In this document: positions 23,794-35,819 of the stretch, in pieces | Layout: each line of letters begins with the position of its first letter | How positions within the stretch are numbered: the stretch's first letter is position 1 | Assembly: GCA_023014335.1 (NCBI GenBank) | Contig: JAECYW010000003.1 | Coordinates: forward strand, 3,658,001-3,722,000 | Direction of reading: 5' to 3' | DNA from: Galerina marginata | Lineage: Eukaryota > Basidiomycota > Agaricomycetes > Agaricales > Galerinaceae | DNA length: 64,000 bases | Notes under the pieces: model-generated | Told to the model about the DNA's origin: nothing | The model's input: only the letters and a program-made list of their open reading frames with translations | Databases searched by the model: none | Made by a program: the position numbers and the translations under genes

Positions 23794-25336
23794 TGTCTTC
23801 GTTGAATTGAATAACACCTTATTCACGCTCTAGTCATTATATTTTGATTTGGATGGACAATTGACACTATAAGGCCTTCAAACCATTGATGTTGCTGATC
23901 CTGTCGTGGAAAAGACAAGTCGTGGGTGTGGAGAGATAATTTATAAAAGAAAAGCAAAACAAGTTGGGTTTCAAATTGTTTCGTGACGCACCGGTACGTC
24001 TCCCTCTCTAAGGTCTCCCTTGCACCGTCTTGATTCTGCTCCATTCCATGTCCTTGCGACGCCGCCACACAGAAACGACGACGACTGAATGACAACCACG
24101 CCAGCAGTCAAGTACGGGCATCTCGTGCGATGTCGATCAAGGAGATGAGTGTTCTAAGATCGGCTGGCGACCCGTACTGTGCTTAAAGAGGTGTTCGCAA
24201 CGGCACGGGAGGAGGGATTGAACAAAGTGTGGGTACCAGGTGAGAAATCCCCGAAGAGAAAAAGGTGGTAATCCAGGATGTTGCATTCGTCAAGGGATGA
24301 AGTCGGGTCTGTACGTCCATCGTAGGTGTCCTCCGAGGAGTTTCCCTGTTGTCTTCCGTTCTGCAGGCTACTGAACCCGTGTACCGCAAAGCATAGAGGC
24401 GGTGAAGGCGACAGGAGATGTGAAGGGTAAGTATTAGGGTTGATTATCAGAATTGTTCTCACTTTGGCACTAGGCAATCTATCCCTCCGTCCAACGACCC
24501 ATCCATTATACCTTGCACATGCCCTTCGTGTTCGTTTGCTTCCGCCGACATAGTTTATTTTACGTAGGTAGTTCTATGGGCATTCTGTGGGCTTAGATCT
24601 GTAAACGAGTCGAGCGTATCTGGATTCGTTCCGAGTTCGCAAAGGCAGTTGACCAGGTAAATTCTCTTGAAATTATCGAGAAACTGTCGGAGTTTCGTAA
24701 AATTGGGCCGAGCCTCTTCTGCCGGCATTGCTTCGAATTCCCAGCCAGCGTAGGCGGGAATATTGACAGACACTCTGAGCTTCAAGGACGCAGAGTAAAT
24801 TTAAGAGGTTAAGACGGTGATTTTTGTGTTATTTGATCTCTTTAAAGGTGCACATAGTCCCCAAAAACCATCTGGATTTCTAACAATTTCTAACATACCC
24901 AAATGCCTCGTCGAATTTCTAACAAGTTACTAACAGTTACTAACAAACAGCACTGTGTTTCTAACGGAGCCCTTGCCCGCCAATAGCTTGCCGACCTACT
25001 TACTACGGAGGTCGGGATTTGCAGGGGTGAATTTCGGCTAATTCACAGGATCTCAAGGTAATGATCAAAATAATTATTGAACCGTTGAAGTCGATGACGC
25101 TACCGCCCAATCCATAGCTCATACTACTCATATCGTCAACTACTATGCCTTGAAAGCTTTACGCGCAAGGTGATTGGAGCCATCGCAGACAGAGAAATTC
25201 CACCATTTGACTGTGCGTCTATTTCGAAGCGATGAATTTCTGTGAATTCGAACGACGACCAGGATAGAGAGTCGGACAACAAGGACTCGATTACATCTGA
25301 ATCCCCCTCTTCTCAGTCTGCCTCGGCTAGGAGGTG
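23794..25336. other. Gene-free stretch
   Basis: Minus-strand frames at 23823-24785 have no motifs. The only structured part is the CTAAC word run at 24868-24965. Confidence 0.45.
24868..24965 (+). repeat. Clustered TTTCTAACA / TTACTAACA words
   Basis: Six copies of TNNCTAAC, all in the same orientation, fall within about 95 bp. Unlike the other arrays the complement is absent. The word resembles a fungal intron branch site, but no exon or intron structure surrounds it. Confidence 0.55.
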
Positions 25337-25369
25337 ATTACGAGTCCTATTTATAGGGCTCGTTCTTTT
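25337..25369 (+). repeat. Copy 1 of a 32-bp palindromic TATA motif (also at 35610-35642)
   Basis: TACGAGTCCTATTTATAGGG and the following 12 bases are identical to the reverse complement of 35610-35642, and weaker similarity extends to a GGG(A)(T/C)CCACC about 15 bases further on. CCTATTTATAGG is near-palindromic and could be the TATA region of a retrotransposon LTR, of which these would be remnants. Confidence 0.5.
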
Positions 25370-26960
25370 ATCCTTGGGTCCCACCAGGATTTTGTCACGC
25401 TATACGAGCCGGCCCGCCCTATTCCGGCTTCCGCACTTCTATTTCCGACCTCGTCGGCATCTTCTGTCAGTTCACTTGGGTTCACTTGCCTCACAGTTCG
25501 TCGTTGCCGCTGTCTATGATGTCCTTTGAGCCCATTAAAATATTGTATGTATGTGCACTACTTATTCCTCTGCACCCAACTAACGACCCTCACAGATCCT
25601 TCTCGCGCTTTGGCTGTCGTCCACCGTGATTCAAACAGGGCCCGGCCCCCCAACTTCCTACCTCATCTCCGCGCCACATCTCTACCGCTTTCTTGTTTCC
25701 GGTGTAGTACAGCATCTAAATTTCACTGTAGCACCTGACTTACCACTCAAGACATCAGCGCTCAGCATCAGCAAGACATCAGGACCAGTGCCCCCGTTCA
25801 CCAGTCGTCATTCTCAATCCTCTACCGTCAAACACTTTGCGGCGGCGTCCCTGACATCCTCAAGCTTCTGTTTGTTACGGATAGTGTTAAAAATATGGTG
25901 CTGCAATAACCAGGGAGGAATAGGAACCGGAAAACGCTCTGGTAAGTAGCAAGCCGCACTTATTTAACTTCAACCTCTCACCCACCCAGATCGCCTGCAG
26001 ATTGTACCTCTCCGGCTCTACCATGTCATTGATATGGTTGATGCAGTCTCAACACCCCCCGCATTCGCAACCGACATCGATGCAATCAACCAATTCGCCC
26101 TGACAGCGCGACACATTCTTACCATGTCTGCTGTTGATACGGTTGACGCCGCCTCTTCTTCCCTCATTCATAACTTACAATGATAGCCCTAGGGTTACCC
26201 ATTGAGGCGCAAGGCTTATGTACACCACACAAATGTGGCTACACGCGTCAATCAGCCAGCCCAGTCGATAATGACTGCCCAAATGCACCAAGAACAACAA
26301 CACCACACGTCTCCCATGAAACCTCCGTGTCTCTTGAACCACCCCGAACTCAACGAATTCCCTTCCTGCGGCGTTTGGAAAATCCCGCCAACAGAGCTAG
26401 CTGGCTCCTCGTAGCCTTATCCATTCGCGTTGATCAGTGCAATATCAACTTGCAGGGTGCGCGAAAGTGGCGAATGTCCTCGACGATGCTGTGCGGGCAA
26501 ACCAAGGTGTTGCGGCTGTTACAAGTAATCAAAGTGAGTAACGCTTTTTTCGAAAGTTTGAAAATTCGCTTACCTTGTATATATAGTGACTTTTCCCTTT
26601 GCACACCGACTTGGAACCCAACCATTAACGTTCAATGTTCCCGTATGCGCACTGTCAAGTCGATTTGGCAGTTACGAAGCCCTTTGAATTTCGATTTGAC
26701 GAGGTGAGTGACAATTCATATCCTCATTGAATCCTTACTCACCTTGTTTCTAGCCCACATCAAGCTCGGTACATGTAAGTTAAAGCAACATCCCACTGTC
26801 ACCTGCCCGCCCACTCTACCCGTTCCTCAACTCTTGACTCTCAATCATCGCTGTTGATGAGCGCCCCTGCGCTCTGTGAGCTCCAACTACGGATTTTGCT
26901 GATTTCACGCGATAGGCGCCGTACCGCTTACTTTGCATTCCGTACCGGACACAGCCACTC
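25370..26960 (+). other. Exon-like pieces of an unrecognised, probably decayed gene
   Basis: An open segment at about 25990-26181 starts after a plausible acceptor and ends in TGA. A segment at about 26455-26530 is bounded by AG and GTGAGT and continues after an intron at about 26588 (TATATATAG acceptor). The second segment is echoed in degenerate form at 59660-59790. I could not build a continuous frame: at about 26680-26690 the last part needs a frame change. It is probably a fragment or pseudogene of a small repeated family. Confidence 0.3.
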
Positions 26961-29900
26961 CACCCGTGGTCATCTTACCGGAGTCACTTTCGAAAACGCC
27001 CCTGCTAAGCTGACGACCGATTTATCCATTCCCCCATGCACCACACTCCAATGTTCACTGCTATTTCACATTGTTCGCCTCTTCCAATATTGTCTTCCGC
27101 CTTGACTTCTCATCAATTCCATCTCTCGTCGCTCCAACAAACCTCCTCGAAATTTCACTGTAATTTATTTTGCAGAGTCAAGACGGCCTTTTCGCCCTCA
27201 CGAACACTCTCACTTATTGTTAAGCTCATCATTCTTACATTTACTTTCACCTCTCCCTTTTTCTCTGACTCATTGGGTTTGCATTGGGTCGCATTTTCAT
27301 TTCCTTATTTGAATTTTTATTTTCTGAGTTCACCTTTTTCTCATTTTCATTTTTTACTTCAATTTCCAATGTCTTTATGCTATTTAAACCCTCATGTATC
27401 GACATTTACCTCCAGTGAATCAGACTCCCAGATTTACCCTCTAAGATTTGTCTCCTTAGCTCGCTATTTTGCCCTCAGTTGCCTCCGAAGTTTGCAACGC
27501 CTGCCTTGCTCTTGAACTTCATATATTGCCGTCTTCGTCGTCTACGGCTTCGCCTATCCCCCTCGACTTCGTACCTTGATCCTTGTACCTTCGTCAGTAT
27601 ATTTGTTGGACCCTACGAACCCAAATTGCACCTCAGAACCACTTATCACGGTCGCTTATTTGTTGTGTTTTGTGCACGGCACTAGCGCGCTGTAGGTATA
27701 TCACCGTAAGTCCTATTTTTGTTACTACTGCCAGTAGCTTCCTCACAAATGTTGTCTTTCATTGTCAATAATACTCGTACTCCACACAACTGTCATAAGA
27801 TTTTAGTTTGATGCCCTTGCTGTTTTGACTCGAGTAGACTAGAGTCACTAGATTAATAGTCTGATTTACCTGTTCATCCATGATTATATCACTTTTGCGA
27901 GCGCTTTTGTAAAATTACATCCGTTAAAGGTTCTTATAAATTACTCACCAGGGATTTTTGATACAAAGAAAAAGGGCTCGTACATGCCATGCTTGCATTG
28001 GCCCACAAACCAAGTCTACTTTGGACAGTAACGCGAAGTCAGCGGGCGTCGTTTGCGCGACGCAGTGCTGGCGCATCGTGGCGCAACGTTTTAGCAGATA
28101 TTTAAATTTCTGGCTTCCCTGATCATGACCCGCCATGTATATAAATGTTGTAGAAATTGGAACGTGGTGGTATAGTGAGGTTGTTTTGACTCTGAGCTTG
28201 ACAAAAGCGGACTGGTCACGAGCCTATGCAAATTCGGTCATGATCAGCTGACTTACCTTCAACCAATTCAACGCACCTCTTGTAACTGTGCACAGCTATA
28301 TCTACCAGCGGATGCCGACACTCTCGCGCCACGGGCATACCCCCTCCATAGCCACGGGGGCCATTGGTGCGTGGTCAATTAACACATTCGACGTAACTGA
28401 CTTTTTCTGACCCCATTTTTGCAGAAACCCTTGCATTAAGGCTGCTGTCTCAGTAGCCGCCCCCATTCTACTGCTGGACTTTCGTTTGACACCTCCTGCT
28501 GGCCAATTCTCGTTCGATGTCGGCCCTCCCCATTATTTTATTGTCTGAGTGTGGCCAGCAGTGTCGTACGCCCCTCAGGGGCATGGTGAACGACGACGGT
28601 TTTGGGGTTAGCGGAGGAACGCGCGCGATGACAGATGCGAGGTTTGTGAGCCATTAGCACGACGTCCAACTCTGCTAACTCTCCGCTCTCGCAGCACCCA
28701 CATGTACACGTATTGACACAAGTATAATTGACTCGTTTGGAACCACACCATTTCTGTTGCCTCCAGCACAGTGCTCGTTCATCTGTCGTCATGACCGCTA
28801 CCAGCGTACGTTCAGCTTTGCGAGCGCCTTTTTTGCGTGACCCATCCTCCACCCTGCTTCATCGCTGATGCCAGTGATGGGCACCCCGCAGGATTCCCTC
28901 GTGCTATATATGTCTGTTCAAGTGGTCTCCACTCGTCAACGGCGTGCTGACGTTTATCTAGATAAAAGGTCGACTGCAAGATCGACTAGAGCATAACGAG
29001 GCAACATTCAATATATTGACTGGTCATGGTGGACTTATGTTTATTAAGACTGGAGAAGGATGGCCTATTGGGGCTCATCTGCTACGTATACCGGATTTCA
29101 TCAGGCAGGATACCTTGCAGACCAGGGGACTCTGAACAGCGTCGTCACATCGATATCGTTTCCGGGCCTGTTTTCTATTAGCGGTTCGGCATCGAACGTT
29201 TCCTCGCCCAAATTTTAAATTTAGTCCGGGGAGAATTACCGGTGATATTTAAATTATACCCTTTCTTTCCGGAGAGAATTCATTAAAAAGATAATCACTG
29301 TAAATCCCTTGCCATTATTTAATAAATATTCAAAGGAGATCTGAGAGCCGTGTTTTAAATATTTCCAACACAATCGTCTGGATTTTATGAAGATCTTATT
29401 CAAAATAATAATAATCTAAAAACAAAGATGAAAGGTTGAAGTAACTGAACTCGTTAATTTGAAATTCTCTTCGATAATTCTCTGGATGCCAATGAGGTTT
29501 TACGGTGGTATTATACAGAACAAAAAGAAGATGTTGCTTTAAATTTTATATCATAAATCCTCAATAAGTCCATCTACCTCATTGGGATTTTACAAAGAAA
29601 AAATTTCACCATTACTTCTATATCCCGCCATAACATTGACACAAGAGTTATCTTGAACCATATTTAAAATATCTTCCCTAAAAATTCTCATTTTAGTCAA
29701 GGGAGACATGTTGCCCATCCTTAAATTATAACCCATATATATCCATTGACATAAGGTGAACCTTTTCAGGAATAACTCTTCAATGTTTTCCCCATAAATC
29801 ACAGAGATTTATCATGAACCCAGTCCTGTGTATGACCAGTTTATGATTTGTGTGTTTATGTGAGTACAGGAAAAAGAGGTGGGGAAATCAGAAGAAAGAA

Positions 29901-29975
29901 AAGGAAATCATCTGGAGGTTCTTATATAGGAAGTTAGTGTTCATCAGTAAAGAATAATCATGTGACCAGGATTAC
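26961..29975. other. Long gene-free stretch, pyrimidine-rich then AT-rich
   Basis: From 27030 to 27560 the plus strand is strongly pyrimidine-rich, producing long but meaningless frames. From about 29200 to 29800 it is AT-rich with recurring TTTAAAT words. The 29,500-29,975 part probably belongs to the LTR of the neighbouring retrotransposon remnant. Confidence 0.4.
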
Positions 29976-29976
29976 A
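29530..29976 (-). mobile_element. Probable 3' LTR of a Ty3/gypsy element (far end undefined)
   Basis: On the minus strand, downstream of the integrase and chromodomain, a purine-rich tract (GTGGGGAGGAGAGGG, 29977-29991) is followed directly by TGTAATCC at 29976. That is the order expected for a polypurine tract and LTR start. A TATATAAG sequence lies about 55 bases inside, as an LTR promoter would. I could not find the matching CA end, so the left coordinate is a guess. Confidence 0.5.
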
Positions 29977-30151
29977 CCCTCTCCTCCCCACGAGCATAAG
30001 GCCACCCAGAAAAAATCAACCAGATAGAGAGGAAAAGGGTCAGGCAGGATTGAAGATACATACAATGCACAGTTTAGGTGCATCAAAACCCAGTGGGAGG
30101 AAAGCTACCGGCTGGCCTAGGAAGAACATGAATGGTACATAAGAAAAAATC

Positions 30152-30862
30152 CTATGCCATCTTCTTTTTGGCCAGCCAAATATCAAGTGCCTCAGTGTTC
30201 TTGAGCTCCATGCCTGATAACCAGCAATCTTCTTCAGGTCCATATCCCATCCAACACATGACATAATGATAGCCTCTAACATATTGCCTTTTCTCAATAA
30301 TGTCACAAATGAAATATTCAGTATCTCTGTCTTCAGTCATCATTGGTGGTGGTTTGCTGAATTCACAGCCAGGAATAGTGACAAATCATTTTCAACATAC
30401 AGAATTATGACTGAGGTGTGGAAGGTTGGGAAGATATTTTGGGAATTTGGAAGATCCAGGGTGACAGTTGATTGCTCTTTGTTGACATCTATTGTAGTAT
30501 ATGGTCCATCAAAGTGTGGCATACATTTGGAAATTCATTTTTTGCTAGTTTTCTTGTATTCATTGCAGTAGTTTATGGTTGAGAGGCGTACACAGCTGTC
30601 TATTGCAAACAGAAAAGTTAGTGTTCAAGATTTATTTGCTTGAGCAGATTGAGAGATCTTAGCGCAAAGAAGATTATCCTGGGCTTCTATTGTTACCACC
30701 TCTAAGTCTTTTATCAGCTTCCAGGCACAGTCAACTTCTGGAGTATCTTTGAAGTAAGCTCTAGGAAGCAAAGGAGGAACAATGCATGCACTGTGGCCCA
30801 TGCAAAGATGAAATGGTGAGAAGCCCATGGATTTGTTTACCATATTCATGATGTTGAGGCTA
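30152..30862 (-). pseudogene. Ty3/gypsy polyprotein 3' end: integrase C-terminus and chromodomain
   Basis: Three minus-strand blocks in polyprotein order remain. The end of the integrase core (NKSMGFSPFHLCMGHSACIV) lies at about 30770-30840. The integrase C-terminal SH3-like region (FDGPYTTIDVNKEQSTVTLD, IFPTFHTS) is at 30400-30522. A chromodomain (EYFICDIIEKRQYVRGYHYV, WMGYGPEEDCWL) lies at 30190-30330 and ends in TAG at 30152. Stops between the first two blocks and a frame change near 30345 mean it is dead. The 5' side is cut off abruptly at about 30862, where an unrelated word array begins. Chromodomain-bearing Ty3 elements are the usual fungal type. Confidence 0.85.
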
Positions 30863-30995
30863 GTGTTTGGAAGTCCAGTCTCAAGACTGGAAAAAGACCA
30901 CAACCAGACCAGACTGGACCAGAAAAAGACTGGACCAGCAGTCTGGTCTTTTGGTTTTTGAGATCAAAAGACTGCAAAAAGACCGATCTTTTGTA
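30860..30995. repeat. Word array, words GACTGG/CCAGTC and AAAGAC/GTCTTT
   Basis: GACTGG occurs four times and its complement or near-complement at least three times in about 130 bp, mixed with AAAAGACC and GGTCTTTT. It starts exactly where the retrotransposon integrase is truncated, so it may mark an inserted element that removed the rest. Confidence 0.5.
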
Positions 30996-33177
30996 ATCCA
31001 ATATATACACTTTAAAATGCACCCAAGAATGTCTAAATTGGTTGAAAACTGACAAAGTTACAGTACAAAACATAAAATTATTTTAAAAACAGTAGATAGT
31101 TTCTAATTATTTTATTTCTCTGCCAATTCTTCATGGACTTTTATGTTCTTGGGCTTGTTTTAAAGCCAAGTAGCATTAGATTAAGTCTACCAATTGATAT
31201 ATTTAATATTTTCTATGAAAAACTGGTTCATCAGGAAAACGTCCAGTTCGTCTTTGGCATCTTTGATGTCTCTGCAAAGACATTAAAGATGCCAAAGACG
31301 TAAAGACGACACATCTTTGCGAAGGGAGGTACATGTCTTGCAAAGATGTCAAACATCTTTAAAAGATGACCATCGTCTTCCAAAGATGTACATGTGTCTT
31401 TCCAAAGCATGTTTTTCGCGTCTTTGCTTTGAACTGGGTATCTCAGAACACATCTTTAGGGTATTTAGGTATGGATATTTAGGGGGGAAATTTTGGTAAT
31501 ATAGCAATAAAACAAATTATATTCATTGACTATACTAGATGTACAGCAAACTACTACTATTCAAACTACTACTATTACCCACTTACCACTGAGGATCTAG
31601 CCTGGAGACAACATAATTTTGAATCAGAATTTCCAGTAGACGTGGTGAGCAGAATGCACCAATATATGAAATGTATCGCAGTGAGGCTCATACTGTAGGA
31701 CGGAGCAAGGCTCAAGAGAGAGGAGACCTGACTAATATAACCCTGACAGAGTGTACCTAACAAGACATTAATGAACATTGACATACCGCCAAAGCAAATG
31801 CAGATTACTTACCCAAAATACTTGTCCTGTGAGCCATTGCCTTGTGCATGGCATTTATGAGTCCCTTTTATTTTTTATGAAAACCCGGACTGTCAAGCTT
31901 TGCAAGCCCCCGCCAAACACATTGCAGCAAGTCATGATGATGTGTGAACGCGATACCAAGATAACTAGGACCTCAGATACCACGCAGATGTTGACTCTCC
32001 CAACCATGAATCGGCAAGATCAGGTAGGGTTTGAACATTTGCTATGGTAAGTGCTATCCATCAACACAATGTCTCTGTTACTGATAAGAAACAGTGCCAT
32101 ATCTATAACACAGATCCCGCCTAACAGAACAGTAAATGTGGGACTACACACAATTCTGCCCTACCCCAATTCGTTCCCAACATATCACCCACCGAAATGC
32201 AAAACAATGGCGGCATGTCCACATGCCAAACTCCCATCAAGGTAAATGAATATCCAAGCTGTTGCCCCGGGCTCTTGCTGATGCGTTCATTCTCGGAATG
32301 TGAATGCAGTGTGTCGTAAGGCTGAGTGAAAGAATTTGCAAGTGAGTACAAGTTTTTGTTCATTAGCGTGAATGCGAGCTTGATGAACGCCTAGGCATTA
32401 TCAGCGCCGATGCAGCTTCAAGCTTTGTAGCGCTGACAATGACGACGGCGACGTGGCTCGCAGAGAGCAGAGCTGTGAGCCAAGATTACCAATCTACGTG
32501 GCGAGTGAATAATAAGCGCTGACTCAACTTGACGCTGGTATATGATTGGTTGGTTACCTGACCACTGACATTCGCAACACTCCAACCTTGTCAGGTAAGG
32601 TTCCTTTTTTGTACATCAAGTTTTCCTGTCTTTAGGAGTATCTTGGCAAATCCATTTGTTTCATGTTGACCTGGCTTCCTACTGAGATTTTTCTGTCAAA
32701 AAAACAAGTCTTTTGGGTGATTTATTACAACTTTTCCATTGCATTTTATTCCCTGATATTGAGGTAAGTTGTTCTTTTGATTTTGCGCCATACCTAATGC
32801 CTAGATTGTTGCTTTTTTTACCAAATATCCTTGCAGTAACTTATTCTACGCTTTGAGAATTTAGTTTCCTCCTGCAAATGTTATAGCAAGTGAATAACTT
32901 CGAGTGTTATCCTCAACTCTATTGATGATGTAGCCTGGCAGTCAGAGTCACTGCATATAAATTATTCTCTCGGCATTGTTCTGTAGATAAGCGCAGTCAG
33001 GAAAATTGGTGGTTGTATATGTAGCTATCTCCTTGTTGAGGTAATTTGCACTACATTTTGCACGACAAGCATCACGCAGCCATGCTCACTGACAATTATC
33101 TGAGCATTTTAACCCCGTCGTGTGTGCTGTAACAGAGATACTCAAAGGATTTAATGGTCAATAGCTGTACTTTACCT
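30996..33177. other. Gene-free stretch
   Basis: It is AT-rich, with short frames only. The array at 31225-31445 is listed separately. A few splice-like junctions occur at 31900-32250 without a readable protein. Confidence 0.4.
31225..31445. repeat. Word array, words AAAGATG/CATCTTT and AAAGACG/CGTCTTT
   Basis: More than a dozen copies of AAAGA(T/C)G or its complement occur in about 210 bp, on both strands and at irregular spacing. It may be the partner end of the array at 30860-30995, since both contain AAAGAC/GTCTTT, which would make a roughly 0.6 kb element. Confidence 0.5.
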
Positions 33178-33832
33178 TGCCCCACCTATTCTGGCTGGAA
33201 TGGCCGGATTCCGGTGGAATCCGGTGGAATTTGAGCAAATAAGCCTGAAAAAGTGGGAAATTCCGGTGGATTCCGGTGGATTCCAGCGGAATGGTAGACC
33301 AGAATCCACCGGAATCCACCGGAATGGACCAGAATAGACTGGAATCACATTTTTACAAATAATAGCAAAGTCCAACAGATTCTGGTGGAGTGAATAGACT
33401 CAAATTTGCTCAGTAATGGGGCGCAACATTGAGTGCAGCTCTTGGCAAAAGAGTGATTTTCAGGGGTCCTAACACACACAAACAACTATAAATACCATCA
33501 AACATGTTTATTCCTTCAAAACAAACCTGAGAACTCATTTTGCGGTGAAGAATTGAGTGAGTTAGTCTGAAAATCACTGAAATTGAGACTATTGTGGCTA
33601 TTCCTCCACTGTTTTCAAGGTTCTCGGACTTGTTTTGATGGCATCAAACCCTTAGTTATGTCAGATCATTCCGTTCCGGTCCCATTCCGGTTTTTTTCCG
33701 GAATAAATTCCAGCGGAATCAGTATTTTTGGCAATATTCCGGTGGAATTTGCACTTTTGGCTGGGGCGGAATGGAAATATTCCGCCGGAATGCACCGGAA
33801 TCCGGCGGAATCCGCCCATTCCGGGTGGGGCA
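33178..33832. mobile_element. Non-autonomous inverted-repeat element, word ATTCCGG/CCGGAAT
   Basis: Word arrays at 33183-33345 (five exact copies of ATTCCGG or its complement) and 33670-33830 (seven) bracket about 320 bp of unrelated sequence. The outer edges are inverted copies: TGCCCCACC at 33178 faces its complement ending at 33832, with CTTTAC just outside on both sides. This is a compact element with terminal and subterminal repeats and no coding capacity. A target duplication could not be fixed. Confidence 0.65.
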
Positions 33833-35819
33833 CAGTAAAGACCTCCTCAATAGGAAGCAGGCATATCAAAACTTTGCGCAAATTACTCGAACCAGGAGAG
33901 GCCAACACCCCACAAATTCTCAGAATTGGCATGGGCGGCTTATCTGCAGACCAACACTAAATAAACGATTCATTTGCATTGAATTCAAATGCCAGGATAC
34001 AGGATCAATAGAATAGAAGATAAAACTCAAAACTACTCACCTACATATTATGTTTACCAGCAGCAGGTTGGGAGCTCTGGAGCAATGGAATAAATGGCAC
34101 AGAAGAGAAATATCAGCATTTGAAGAGCTGAGCAAGTTGCTGCAAAGATATTCAATGAAGAAGCGACAATTCAGGCACCAACTGTAGCACCAAATTTGAG
34201 AAAAACTCACCTCAATTTTGGGAGATGAAATGCGACAGGAAAGATATAATAATTCATCCTCAAGGACACATTTCGTCAACAGAGCCCTCACGGAAAATGC
34301 AAAAATGCAGATCAAAATAAAATAAATGAATATCAGATTCTTCCAAGGACAAGAAGACTCAACATGCGACATTGGGGCCTTTAGTGTGTCGTCCAGATGG
34401 ACGCTAGTGCCGTTATTTACTTGCACCTTGCTAATGCACTGCGAGAAGCTGCCTGCAAAAAAGCCCATCAAGCTTGAAACTTCAATATTGCGCTAAAAGT
34501 ACATTTGGATTGTCAGAGCTGCTTCTCTAAATTTCTATCCCAACTTTGTCTAAGGCGTATTTGCACCCCTCATTTGACGAGCTGCATGCTGGGCCTGCAT
34601 CCGAGTCGACCTGGAATGGAGGAGAGGTATAAAAAGGGTCAGATTAGCTTCTCGCGGCACCAACACTCAGAGACTTAGGCTTGGACGTACCTTGCTCGGC
34701 AAGTCATCGTTGACCTGCATGCCCAGCTCTACTCTTGTCTGCGTCTCAAGCAGCAGCAGCACAAGATATGAAACTATAGGTAATGTTAAAGTTAGTGAGT
34801 TTTCTGTATTCTCAATTGTCAAAAGAGCATGCTTACCATTTTTTTCTCTTCAGCTTTCAGCTCTTTTTTGGACATCACAACGCTGGGTATCATTGTCGTT
34901 GTCATCATTTGCCACGGTGGTAAATGGCAATGGTGTCGGTTAAGCTCGTTCGAGCTTTTTGAGGTTGTTAGTTGACACAAGATGGTGGCAGCAGTGTTTA
35001 TGTTGCCAACCCTCATATGAGCAGTGACGACAGTGTCGCTGCTTATTGTCAAGGTGGCACCATGTCATTATCCAATTTGCAGACATTTGATGTCAACATC
35101 GGCATTGAGAGGCGGAGGTGTGATGTAGCAACCTTGATGTTGTCGTCGCAGGTGAATCTGGGCTCAATAAATGAGTAAACAGTAGGGAAGCCCAAGGAAA
35201 AAAAGTGAAAGGAGTAATGCAGACTCCATTCACGACGTACCTAGTGGTCTCCTGTACCCCTGGGTTTTCCTTATGTTCCATCTCCCTGCCTATCTGTTCT
35301 TCAAACCAAACGTCGGCCAACAGCCTTCAGTTAGAAGGGGGCACACAACGATGTGCCATTCACATTCATTTGCATTGCAAAGTTCTGTAAATGTATATAT
35401 AAGATTAGTTTATAAAGTCGAGAAAATGGGTGAGAACTGTTTACAGCACATATATCATGGGATTGGGGGGACAAATGCGCAAGAGGAGGGAGGGAAAGAG
35501 ATGGTTGAAGAAAAGCCGATGAGGATGGAAATAGAAGCATGTCTAAAAATAGGTGTCAGGAAATGCTGGCTAAGTGATCATTACATGGGCCAAATTTTGG
35601 TGGGTCCAGACGGTAAAAGAACGAGCCCTATAAATAGGACTCGTAACCCAGTGTGCTGTGCTGCTGCCGAACCATATTAAACCAGAGAGTGAGAAGTACC
35701 CAGACAGCCATGTCAGCTATATTTCTATATGAAACACTGCAATTTCCCAAAAGCCTGTTATACATCCAGAGTGGGTTTTTCCAATACTGCCTTTTTGCAG
35801 TCTCTACGTTTTACATATC
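33833..35819. other. Gene-free stretch
   Basis: Short frames only. It includes copy 2 of the 32-bp palindromic TATA motif at 35610-35642 (minus orientation relative to 25337-25369). Confidence 0.4.

Noticed and set aside
27036..27515. 159-codon Ser/Phe/Leu-rich frame
   Set aside because: It is a by-product of a long pyrimidine-rich tract, which removes stop codons from that strand.
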